Shown here: one piece after another, positions 5,678 to 11,955 of the stretch | Layout: each line of letters begins with the position of its first letter | Numbering within the stretch: the stretch's first letter is position 1 | Assembly (NCBI GenBank): GCA_021805955.1 | Contig: JAJZDO010001114.1 | Span: 1-11,955, forward strand | Direction of reading: 5' to 3' | DNA length: 11,955 bases | Source of the DNA: Acidobacteriota bacterium | GTDB taxonomy: Bacteria; Acidobacteriota; Terriglobia; Terriglobales; Acidobacteriaceae | Notes under the pieces: model-generated | What the model was told of the DNA's origin: nothing | Databases searched by the model: none | What the model saw: only the letters and a program-made list of their open reading frames with translations | Position numbers and translations under genes: made by a program

Positions 5678-6214
5678 ATGATGAAATTGAACTCAATCCG
5701 AAGGAACGTCGGCGCGAAATTCTGGATCAAGTCCGGGGTTGCAGCGGCAGTGCTCTCCATGGTTGGCATCGCAAGTACGCCGGCTTTTGCCACAACCAGT
5801 GTCACTACAACTTTTCAGGTCACCGCCACCGTTGCTTCGGTGTGCACAATTTCGGCGAACGCGCTGCCTTTCGGAACCTATACCGGATCGGCATCTTCCT
5901 TGAACACCACCATCAGCGTCACCTGTAACCAGACGACTCCCTTCAATGTGGGCCTCAATGCAGGTGCGGCAACGGGGGCCACTGTGACGGCACGCAAAAT
6001 GACTGGGCCTGGAGGCGCAACGCTGAACTATGCCCTCTATCAGAACTCCTCGCTGACCACCAACTGGGGCAACACCGTTGGCACGGACACAGTATCCGGA
6101 TCGACAACAGGAACCACCGCGGATTTGCTGACTGTTTACGGCAGCATTCCCGCAGGGCAGTCCGTTACGCCGGGTGCCTATGCAGATACCATCACTGCGA
6201 CTGTCACCTATTAA
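5678..6214 (+). CDS. Major pilin, spore coat U (SCPU) domain, CsuA/B-like
   Basis: Exported pilin subunit of 178 residues, the normal length for CsuA/B-type proteins. The signal peptide (1-38, ending TPAFA) is followed by TTSVTTTFQVTATVASVC, an N-terminal extension of alternating hydrophobic residues that suits a donor strand. The single SCPU domain has Cys56 (VCTISA) and Cys83 (SVTCNQ), which likely form a disulfide, then FGTYTG, TARKMTGPGG, LNYALYQN, WGNT and the closing YGSIPAGQSVTPGAYADTIT plus ATVTY. In archaic chaperone-usher systems such subunits are held by a PapD-type chaperone in the periplasm and polymerise by donor-strand exchange. GAGGA (5666-5670) lies 7 nt before the ATG at 5678; an ATG follows directly at 5681. 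It is followed by a GC-rich hairpin and then by the chaperone gene, which fits the most abundant subunit of the pilus. Very low charge and Thr/Ala/Ser/Gly richness fit a pilus shaft. Confidence 0.9.
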   Translation: MMKLNSIRRNVGAKFWIKSGVAAAVLSMVGIASTPAFATTSVTTTFQVTATVASVCTISANALPFGTYTGSASSLNTTISVTCNQTTPFNVGLNAGAATGATVTARKMTGPGGATLNYALYQNSSLTTNWGNTVGTDTVSGSTTGTTADLLTVYGSIPAGQSVTPGAYADTITATVTY

Positions 6215-6243
6215 TCCAAACCATACCCTTTTCAATGCTCCTT

Positions 6244-6263
6244 CCGGCGCTGCAAGGCGCCGG
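6244..6263 (+). terminator. GC-rich hairpin after the pilin gene, possible partial terminator
   Basis: CCGGCGC (6244-6250) and GCGCCGG (6257-6263) form a perfect 7-bp all-GC stem with a 6-nt loop, 30 bp after the pilin stop. No T-run follows, so full intrinsic termination is unlikely. In pilus operons such hairpins often attenuate downstream transcription or protect the pilin mRNA 3' end. Confidence 0.5.
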
Positions 6264-6414
6264 GTGGCATTGTGTGAGTAAATCATTACGCTGGTCGCTC
6301 CAGGCGTTCAACCGATGATTCGGGATGGGTGCAGACTCGCGCGGTTCCTGCTTCCTATTGCCTGTGGCAGTCGGCGCAAATTCGTTTTCTTCTGGACTGA
6401 AACACTGGGGATGG

Positions 6415-7152
6415 ATGATGCAAATCGCTCGGAGACAACTTTTACTTCATGCAGCGGTAGCCTTCTTGCTGGCGTTTGTCGGCTTGGCCGCCTCAGCACA
6501 GACCATCTCTGTCATGCCTGTCAACATCTTCCTTCAAAATGGCGAAAAGACAGCAACCCTGTCGGTCATCAACAAAGCCACAGCCGATACAGCCGTCCAG
6601 ATTCGTGCTTATGACTGGTCAATCAAGAATGGCGAGGATCAGCTCACCCCAACCTCCGGATTGCTGGTTAGCCCGCCGCTGGTCACCATTGCTCCGGGAG
6701 CTACCCAGATCATCCGCATGGTTCTCCGCCAGGCACCCACGACGCAGGAGTCCACATACCGCATTCTGGTCGATCAGATTCCAGCAGCTTCCACGGCGGG
6801 CACGATTCGTATTGTGCTGCGACTTTCCCTTCCGGTTTTCGCTGAGCCTGTGTCTCGCGTTCGGCCACTGATCGCCTTTCACCTGGAGCAAAGCAGCGAC
6901 AAGCTGGTCCTGGTCGGCATCAACAGTGGGTCGGCCCACGATGTGCTCCGCAATATTGAGCTGACAACGACGGACGGACGCAAACTCCATCCGATCCGCG
7001 GAGCTTCCCCTTACATTCTCGCCAACTCCACCCAGCGCTGGCCGATTGATTTTACTGGATCGCTGCCGCCATCTGGCGATTCGCTTGTGCTGACCGCGCA
7101 GAGCATCAGTTCATCGATCCATGAGCAGGTTTCCGTTGCAATGGCGCATTGA
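6415..7152 (+). CDS. Periplasmic pilus chaperone, PapD/CsuC-like
   Basis: Predicted periplasmic chaperone that binds SCPU subunits and delivers them to the usher. With the ATG at 6415 it has 245 residues, typical of PapD/CsuC proteins. The signal peptide (about 1-28) ends in AASA. The first Ig-like domain carries the family pattern: PVNIFLQNGEKTATLSVIN (35-53), VQIRAYDWS (61-69), LLVSPPLVTIAPGATQIIRM (83-102, including Arg101) and YRILVDQIP (115-123). The alternating hydrophobic strand IRIVLRLSLPVF (131-142) fits the G1 strand that completes the pilin fold. The shorter second domain runs to the end. GGGGA sits just upstream (6407-6411). The frame stays open to an ATG at 6325, but the extra 30 residues would sit before the signal peptide. 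The last 32 nt overlap the usher gene, suggesting coupled translation. The 200-bp gap before it carries the GC-rich hairpin. Confidence 0.9.
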   Translation: MMQIARRQLLLHAAVAFLLAFVGLAASAQTISVMPVNIFLQNGEKTATLSVINKATADTAVQIRAYDWSIKNGEDQLTPTSGLLVSPPLVTIAPGATQIIRMVLRQAPTTQESTYRILVDQIPAASTAGTIRIVLRLSLPVFAEPVSRVRPLIAFHLEQSSDKLVLVGINSGSAHDVLRNIELTTTDGRKLHPIRGASPYILANSTQRWPIDFTGSLPPSGDSLVLTAQSISSSIHEQVSVAMAH

Positions 7153-9640
7153 GTACTCGCCAGCAAGAGCAAATCTCCCGGTGCAAACCGTGGCCATGGT
7201 CCTTCTTCTCACTTCGACCCTCACGCTCGCTCCGCCCGCGCGCGCCTTTGCTCGCGTCGCCCTCAACGCAACGGCCTCTTCGGATTCCACGGGCAAGACC
7301 AGCTCCGCGATTGGTGACAATTCCAACGCTGATAATTCCTCTGATTCCACTTCGCTCGATCCGGCAGCCGTAGCCAGCAGCGATCAGTCTTTGCTGCTTG
7401 AGGTCTATATCAACGGTCGTTCCACCCAGAAAATCGGCGAGTTTGTCATGCGACACGGAGTCTTGCTCACGCGCCCTCAGGAACTGATCGACCTGGGCAT
7501 TCGCATCCCCGACTCGCTTATCCACAGCGCGCTCGTCGATGTCTCGACCGTGCCGGGCGTCATCTGGAGCCTCGACGAAAAAGATCAGATTCTTCGCGTA
7601 TCTGCAAAGAACAGTGCACTGGTTCCCACCGTCATCGGCTCCAGCGGAAAGCCCAATGCTACCGGCCATCGTGTCATCGAAAGCGGCACCGGCATAACCC
7701 TCAACTATGACCAGATCGGCAATCTCATCAGCCGCCAGTTGAGCGGGTCAGGATCGCTTCAATTGCAGGCATTTTCAACGTTTGGCGTCCTCAGCTCCAG
7801 TTGGCTCACCTTCACTGGCGCTGCCGCTAACGGTCCTGGAGCGTTTTCCGATATCCGCCTCAACACGGACTTCACATACTCTGATGCCGATCATCTTCGC
7901 CAGTTCATCGTCGGCGACTACATCACCGACTCTCTGGCCTGGACGCAGCCCGTCTACATGGAGGGTTTCAAGTTCCACTCGAATTTCGCGCTCCGGCCCG
8001 ATCTCATCACCTTCCCGCTACCCTCCATCTCCGGCTCTGCCGCCGTGCCAGGAACCATCAACGTCCTGGCCAACGGCAACCTCATGCTCTCGTCCGAGGT
8101 TGGTTCTGGCCCGTTCCAAACGCCGCAGCTCCCCGTCATCGCCGGAGCAGGAAATATTACTCTTACTGTCACCAACGCCATGGGCCAGCAGGTCACAGTG
8201 AACCAGCCGTTCTATGCCAGTCCCACCCTTCTCAAGCCAGGCCTGCAAGACTATGCCGGGCAGTTCGGCCTGGTTCGCAGAAACTGGGGTTCAGTCGGAG
8301 AATCCTATGGCAAGCTTGCTGGAGCGGCACTCTATCGCCGAGGAATCACCGACAAGCTCACCCTCGAAGGCGGCAGCGAAGGAACCTTCGGTGCGTACAA
8401 CGGAGGCGGCGGAGCAGTCTATCAGGTGGGCACACTGGGCACGGTCAACTTCGATGCCTCCGTCAGTGAGGGCGGCGGAGAGACCGGTGAACTCTACTCC
8501 GTCGGTGCCCAGCACATCGGAACCATTCTCAGCGTGGGAGGCTCGCTCATTCAGGCGACAAAAAACTATCGCAACATCGCCACGATGAACGGAGAAGGCG
8601 TCACCAGCAAGCAAGTCAGCGGATTTTTCACGCTTGCTTCCAAACGCCTTGGCTCTGCCGGTGTTGCCTACAGCGATATCGTTCAGGGCGCGCCTGTGGT
8701 CAACTTCGCGCTCAATGCCATCACCGCGCAGTCCACCAAACTGCTCTCGCTCAACTTCTCGCGCAGCTTTCACAAGATCAATCTCTACGCCACGGATTTC
8801 ATCACCTACAGCGGCGAAGGCAATTACAACGGACTCGAAGCTGGCATCAACATTCCCTTCGGTCATCGCAGTTCGGTCGACGTGAGCGGTACCTCGGACG
8901 GCATCGCCGAGGTGCAGGTGCAGCAATCTGCCCCAGACATCGGCGACTGGGGCTACAACACATATTTCTCCGCAGGCAGCAGCTACCACGAGTTCGGCCA
9001 ACTCCAGTACAAGTCACCGATCGGCTTGTTCTACGCCGGTGTTGATACAGGCGACGGTGCGACGACATACCAAGTGGAAGCGCAGGGTGCTCTATCCTAT
9101 GTCGACCACGCAATCTTCCCCTCGAACACCATCTACGACAGCTTCGCCATCGTCGATACCAACCCGATGAAGAACGTCCGCGTCTATCAGGAAAATCGTG
9201 ATGTTGGAACCACAGGAAAATCAGGGCGCCTGCTCGTGCCCGACATGCGCTCCTACGATGAAAATCGCATCTCCATCAGCCCCACCGATATTCCGCTTGA
9301 CATCACCCTCGACAATGACAAGAAAATCGTTCGGCCGCAGTTCCGATCCGGCGTGATCGTGAAGTTTCCCATGGAGTTTAGCCGCGGCGCGCTCATTCGT
9401 CTGGCGGACGAAAAAGGCGTCGCGATTCCTGTCGGCAGCACGGCAACCCTGTTGTCTACTGGAATCATGTTCCCTGTTGGCTATGACGGCGAAGCCTACG
9501 TGAAGAACCTTGGCGACAGAAACGAAATCTCCGTACAAATGGACGACGGCAGTCGGTGCTCCGTCCGATTCACTTACAAGCCAACGCCCGGTCAGGTGCC
9601 TGTCATCGGACCCCTGCGTTGCGTGGAGCAGAAAAAATGA
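7121..9640 (+). CDS. Outer-membrane usher, PapC/CsuD-like
   Basis: Outer-membrane usher of 839 residues that receives chaperone-subunit complexes and threads the pilus through its beta-barrel. The signal peptide lies at about 1-42 (VAMVLLLTSTLTLAPPARA). A Ser/Asp/Asn-rich, low-complexity linker (about 50-90, e.g. SSAIGDNSNADNSSDSTS) precedes the N-terminal domain (LLLEVYINGR, then LLTRPQELIDLGI). Next come barrel strands with an internal plug-like segment around GTINVLANGNLMLSSEVGSG and GNITLTVTNAMGQQVTV, then DYAGQFGLVRRNWG and GAALYRRGITDKLTLEGG, which are typical usher motifs. The C-terminal part has GRLLVPDMRSYDENRISI, PLDITLDNDKK and VGYDGEAYV, and ends with two cysteines (SRCSVRF, PLRCVE). 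The gene starts inside the chaperone gene and ends in ATGA shared with the adhesin gene. No clear Shine-Dalgarno precedes 7121; a TTG at 7136 with AGCAGG upstream is an alternative. Length and motifs fit the archaic Csu-type group rather than classical PapC. Confidence 0.9.
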   Translation: MSRFPLQWRIEYSPARANLPVQTVAMVLLLTSTLTLAPPARAFARVALNATASSDSTGKTSSAIGDNSNADNSSDSTSLDPAAVASSDQSLLLEVYINGRSTQKIGEFVMRHGVLLTRPQELIDLGIRIPDSLIHSALVDVSTVPGVIWSLDEKDQILRVSAKNSALVPTVIGSSGKPNATGHRVIESGTGITLNYDQIGNLISRQLSGSGSLQLQAFSTFGVLSSSWLTFTGAAANGPGAFSDIRLNTDFTYSDADHLRQFIVGDYITDSLAWTQPVYMEGFKFHSNFALRPDLITFPLPSISGSAAVPGTINVLANGNLMLSSEVGSGPFQTPQLPVIAGAGNITLTVTNAMGQQVTVNQPFYASPTLLKPGLQDYAGQFGLVRRNWGSVGESYGKLAGAALYRRGITDKLTLEGGSEGTFGAYNGGGGAVYQVGTLGTVNFDASVSEGGGETGELYSVGAQHIGTILSVGGSLIQATKNYRNIATMNGEGVTSKQVSGFFTLASKRLGSAGVAYSDIVQGAPVVNFALNAITAQSTKLLSLNFSRSFHKINLYATDFITYSGEGNYNGLEAGINIPFGHRSSVDVSGTSDGIAEVQVQQSAPDIGDWGYNTYFSAGSSYHEFGQLQYKSPIGLFYAGVDTGDGATTYQVEAQGALSYVDHAIFPSNTIYDSFAIVDTNPMKNVRVYQENRDVGTTGKSGRLLVPDMRSYDENRISISPTDIPLDITLDNDKKIVRPQFRSGVIVKFPMEFSRGALIRLADEKGVAIPVGSTATLLSTGIMFPVGYDGEAYVKNLGDRNEISVQMDDGSRCSVRFTYKPTPGQVPVIGPLRCVEQKK

Positions 9641-10518
9641 ACCGTATTCCATACAAGTTTCGCCGGTCTGCGCTCCTACTGCTGTTTTTGCTTAGCACAG
9701 CGCTTCCTGCTCTGGGTGCCAACAGATGTACGGTGAAGGCCGTTGGTATTAACTTTGCCAGCTACGTCGCCAGCCTCAAAAACATCACCGGCACACTCAC
9801 CGTCACTTGCTCCAAAGGACTCGCCTACGGCATCGCGCTCAACTCCGGCCTCAGCTCTGGAGCCACCATCACTGATCGCGCCATGAGCGGACCGTCCGGA
9901 ACTTTACTGCGCTACGGCATCTACACGAACGCTTCCCACTCCATCAACTGGGGCGATAGCTCCGGCACCAACTGGGTCACGGGTACCGGTACGGGAACAG
10001 CCCAGAAATACAACATCTACGGCCAGCTTCCCGCCAATCAGTATGTCACGGTCGGAACCTACTCCGATCGGATTACCGCCTCCGTGGAAGGCGCGGGTGT
10101 TGCAACTGTTACCGCCAGCTTTCTGGTGAACGCCAGCGCAAAGGCTCACTGCACCGTATCTTCCTCTGCAATGGCTTTCGGCACCTACTCCGGCGCAGTG
10201 AATAACTCCACCTCGACGATCTCTGCGACCTGCTCGGATGCCACCAGCTACACCATTGGCCTCAACGCGGGGAAAAGTAAAGGAGCCACCATCACCAAGC
10301 GCGCCATGACCGGCCCGCGTGGTGCGCTGCTGCACTACGGCCTCTACTCCGATGCGGCGCGCACCGTGAACTGGGGCAACACCGCGGCAACCAACTGGGT
10401 GACAGGCACCGGCAACGGCACTACACAATCCGTCACCGTCTACGGACAGATTCCAGCAGGCCAATCCATTGCGCCCGGCAGCTACTCTGACACCATCATC
10501 GCCACCCTGACCTACTAA
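9637..10518 (+). CDS. Two-domain SCPU tip adhesin, CsuE-like
   Basis: Exported 293-residue protein with two SCPU domains, the layout of the CsuE tip adhesin. The signal peptide (1-28) ends PALGA and the first domain starts at once with NRCTV, so it has no donor-strand extension; such a subunit cannot cap another one and fits the pilus tip. Domain 1 (about 30-150) has Cys31 and Cys58, DRAMSGPSG, LRYGIYTN, WGDSSGTNW and YGQLPANQYVTVGTYSDRIT. Domain 2 (about 157-293) opens with TVTASFLVNASAKAHCTV, resembling the pilin N-terminal extension, then Cys172, FGTYSG, Cys199, KRAMTGPRG, LHYGLYSD, WGNTAATNW and YGQIPAGQSIAPGSYSDTI. Domain 2 is closer to the major pilin than domain 1 is, as expected if it docks to the shaft while domain 1 binds surfaces. 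The ATG overlaps the usher stop (ATGA), with GGAG 7-8 nt upstream. Binding target unknown; CsuE binds hydrophobic surfaces. Confidence 0.88.
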   Translation: MNRIPYKFRRSALLLLFLLSTALPALGANRCTVKAVGINFASYVASLKNITGTLTVTCSKGLAYGIALNSGLSSGATITDRAMSGPSGTLLRYGIYTNASHSINWGDSSGTNWVTGTGTGTAQKYNIYGQLPANQYVTVGTYSDRITASVEGAGVATVTASFLVNASAKAHCTVSSSAMAFGTYSGAVNNSTSTISATCSDATSYTIGLNAGKSKGATITKRAMTGPRGALLHYGLYSDAARTVNWGNTAATNWVTGTGNGTTQSVTVYGQIPAGQSIAPGSYSDTIIATLTY

Positions 10519-10581
10519 ATCAGAATCCGTGAGCGTGTTTCATCCATAAGCCAAAGTCAAAAGCCACGCATATCAGACCCC

Positions 10582-10601
10582 CCGCGATGAAGTCACCGCG
10601 G
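10582..10601. terminator. Hairpin after the adhesin gene, possible terminator
   Basis: CCGCG (10582-10586) pairs with CGCGG (10597-10601), with a further TG/CA pair inside. It lies about 64 bp after the adhesin stop, between the pilus locus and the convergent tRNA gene. There is no T-run, so the terminator call is weak. The rest of 10519-10720 shows nothing else that I can support. Confidence 0.3.
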
Positions 10602-10720
10602 TATGTAGGAAACACGCTCGAGCATGTGCACTCGCAGAAGAGCATCGAAGCAGCATTTTCCCGGAAAATCGAGCCCGGCATCAGCGCGTTCAACTTCCAA
10701 CTGCAATGGATTGTGGCGAA

Positions 10721-10797
10721 TGGTAGGCGAGACAGGGATCGAACCTGTAACCTACGGCTTAGAAGGCCGTTGCTCTATCCAATTGAGCTACTCGCCC
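10721..10797 (-). tRNA. tRNA-Arg, anticodon TCT
   Basis: The minus strand folds into a complete tRNA of 77 nt with encoded CCA. Acceptor GGGCGAG pairs with CTCGCCT (G1 against T72 as a wobble). The D arm is GCTC...GAGC. The anticodon stem ACGGC/GCCGT encloses loop CTTCTAA, giving anticodon TCT, which reads AGA (Arg). The T arm is ACAGG-TTCGATC-CCTGT. Discriminator A is followed by CCA (10721-10723 on the plus strand as TGG). Its first 10 nt overlap the 3' end of the protein gene to its right on the same strand, so it may be cut from a longer transcript. Confidence 0.96.
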
Positions 10798-11399
10798 GCA
10801 GGAGACTGCACTTTCATTGTAATCTGCGCTCCGTCTCCGGGCGCGCTTTCACGGTCTGCATTTACCATACATATGGCCCTCAACGCGTGTGGAAGTGCCG
10901 AAGCTAACGTGCTCCTGGCTTGCCTGGTCGAGATGCCACAGGCGCTGATGTAAAGTGAAACTCCCAGAAAAGCCAGGTCATCGTTGAAGGCCTGCCTCAA
11001 GACGACTTCGACGCGTGTATTCCGGCAGCGAATTGCCTGCAATTTCTTGATACTTGCTTCAGCCCAGCGTTCTGCCCAGGCCAGATTGATCCAGTGCGTT
11101 GCAGCTTGCGGCATCAGATCCACAAAACAGTTTGCGGTTGTGGAATTCGCCCCGGGGTCGGCATCATATTCGCACGCATCCACTGGCTCATCGCGCGTCC
11201 AGAAATCACATTTCGTCGGTACCATGCCGCAGTTCGATTCAAGTACCCATCGCAGCGCTTTCTCGAGCGGAGGGAAGGTGCGCACTTCATCGAGCAACGC
11301 AATCCGGGACCGATCCTGACAAATGTCGATCCACCCTGGCCAGCCCTGATCGATCACGGGCGCATCGCTACCCAACTCCACGCTCCAGTCAGCTTCCAT
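10788..11399 (-). CDS. Unrecognised 203-residue protein, overlaps tRNA-Arg
   Basis: I cannot assign a named family. The product (203 residues from the ATG at 11399) has no signal peptide or membrane helix and looks cytoplasmic. Visible features are a segment RIALLDEVRTFPPLEKALRW (32-51), several cysteines (Cys27, 57, 64, 76, 91, 125, 154), a Trp-rich helix THWINLAWAERWAEASIKKL (101-120) and VLRQAFNDDLAFLGVSLY then ISACG (133-155). My impression is that similar proteins occur as conserved hypotheticals in Acidobacteriota, but I cannot confirm that. GGAG lies 7 nt before the ATG at 11399, which beats the more upstream ATG at 11432. The start overlaps the end of the YheT-like gene by 11 bp, implying translational coupling. 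The stop codon TAG (10788-10790) lies within the tRNA-Arg gene. The C-terminal 25 residues are polar and may be disordered. Confidence 0.7.
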   Translation of the reverse strand: MEADWSVELGSDAPVIDQGWPGWIDICQDRSRIALLDEVRTFPPLEKALRWVLESNCGMVPTKCDFWTRDEPVDACEYDADPGANSTTANCFVDLMPQAATHWINLAWAERWAEASIKKLQAIRCRNTRVEVVLRQAFNDDLAFLGVSLYISACGISTRQARSTLASALPHALRAICMVNADRESAPGDGAQITMKVQSPAGE

Positions 11400-11955
11400 T
11401 CCGTTGCTCCGTCGCAATGGACGCTGCTGCAATCACAAAATTCGTTACAACCCTTTCGGCCCAGTGGCGATGAAACGTCTTGCTGCGTTCTCGCCTGGCT
11501 AGAAACGCGCAATGGCCGCCCTGTTGGGTTTCAATCAGGCGCACAGCCTTGTTTGCCAAAAGCTTCTGACGGGTATCGGCGCGCATGCGAATGAATGGAT
11601 CGTCCAGAGCATTCAGAATCAAAGTCGGAATTCGGATTGCATCGGCGCGCCTCGCGCTGGAGGCGCGAAAGTAGTAGTCGTCTGCGTCAGAAAATCCACT
11701 ATGGGGCGCAGTCACAGCGTTGTCAAATTCGCGAATGGAACGGATGGTGGGAAGCCCGACCAGTGAATATCGCTCCGGAAAAAGCTGCGCCTTGCGACGA
11801 AAACGCTGCCTCAGCCGCTTCAGAAAGTTCCGCTCATAAATCCGATTCGAGCGCTCATGCAGCGCATCCGCACTCTCGGCCAGGTCTGTGACGGGGCTGA
11901 CCGCCGCCACCGCAACCATCCACTCCGGAGCATCGCTGCCCGCTTCTCCAGCAAG
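11389..11955 (-). CDS. Partial YheT-like alpha/beta hydrolase (N-terminus beyond right edge)
   Basis: C-terminal 188 residues of an alpha/beta hydrolase of the YheT/EMB8 type. The frame is open through position 11955, where it reads LAGEAGSDAPEW before MVAVAAVSPVTDL; the nucleophile-elbow serine (GxSxGGN in this family) would lie just outside the window. The visible part has typical features: SPVTDLAESADAL, then RIYERNFL, SIREFDNAVTAPHSGF, ADDYYFRASS, the catalytic Asp region IPTLILNALDDPF and the catalytic His in GGHCAFL. The last 20 residues are poorly conserved tail. YheT-type proteins are predicted hydrolases or esterases with unclear natural substrates; the cytoplasmic location is inferred from the family. 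The Met 36 nt inside the window (11919) is internal, not a start. The gene overlaps the next one by 11 bp. Confidence 0.85.
   Translation of the reverse strand, partial: LAGEAGSDAPEWMVAVAAVSPVTDLAESADALHERSNRIYERNFLKRLRQRFRRKAQLFPERYSLVGLPTIRSIREFDNAVTAPHSGFSDADDYYFRASSARRADAIRIPTLILNALDDPFIRMRADTRQKLLANKAVRLIETQQGGHCAFLARRERSKTFHRHWAERVVTNFVIAAASIATEQRNGS

Noticed and set aside
5693..6286. Long minus-strand open frame opposite the pilin gene
   Set aside because: It is Cys/Arg-rich shadow sequence with no family signal, fully opposite a clear SCPU gene.
6325..6414. Longer start of the chaperone gene
   Set aside because: It adds 30 residues before a complete signal peptide, and GGGGA precedes the ATG pair at 6415/6418.
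8291..9001. 236-codon minus-strand frame inside the usher gene
   Set aside because: It arises from codon bias of the usher gene; the translation has no recognisable domain or signal.
10721..10797. tRNA-Arg whose 3' end faces the pilus locus as an island attachment site
   Set aside because: No direct repeat of the tRNA 3' end was seen elsewhere in the window, and there is no integrase or other mobility gene. The base composition of the locus is also like its flanks.
11094..11594. Plus-strand frame spanning two minus-strand genes
   Set aside because: The minus-strand genes have better starts, an ordered overlap and, for the hydrolase, clear motifs.
1..11955. CRISPR array, insertion sequence or transposase
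   Set aside because: No regularly spaced repeats, terminal inverted repeats or transposase-like products were seen.

Overview
The window looks like chromosomal DNA of a moderately high-GC Gram-negative bacterium. The protein style (a secreted S1/P1-type nuclease, a secreted ATZ/TRZ-type amidohydrolase, spore-coat-U pilins, a YheT-like hydrolase followed by an unnamed conserved-looking protein) suggests Acidobacteriota, perhaps Acidobacteriaceae/Terriglobia. That assignment is inferred from family resemblance only; there is no marker gene.

Layout. Positions 1-245 hold the start of a small membrane protein on the minus strand that runs off the left edge. After a divergent promoter gap comes a secreted zinc S1/P1-type nuclease (591-1520, +). 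Convergent to it lie three minus-strand genes: an SDR-fold protein lacking the catalytic tyrosine (1651-2385), a DUF2062-type membrane protein (2575-3027) and a secreted amidohydrolase (3124-4569). The centre of the window (about 4700-10518, +) is an archaic, Csu-like chaperone-usher pilus locus: a shrunken spore-coat-U (SCPU) protein (4852-5346), a 331-bp leader region, a full SCPU pilin (5678-6214), a PapD-type chaperone (6415-7152), an outer-membrane usher (7121-9640) and a two-domain SCPU tip adhesin (9637-10518). On the minus strand beyond it lie tRNA-Arg(TCT) (10721-10797), an unrecognised 203-residue protein (10788-11399) whose stop codon lies inside the tRNA, and the C-terminal part of a YheT-like alpha/beta hydrolase (11389-11955) that continues past the right edge.

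How it works together. The pilus genes encode all the parts of a Csu-type system: two exported subunits with N-terminal extensions that could serve as donor strands, one chaperone, one usher, and one tip protein whose first domain begins almost at the signal-peptidase site and so has no donor strand. Chaperone-usher and usher-adhesin overlap (32 and 4 nt), implying translational coupling, while a GC-rich hairpin after the major pilin gene may keep pilin mRNA above that of the assembly genes. Both SCPU leader regions carry the same odd palindrome AGGTAACCT. The major-pilin leader also contains a possible 37-codon ORF ending at the pilin ribosome-binding site, and a possible folded RNA. These regulatory items are the least described parts of the window.
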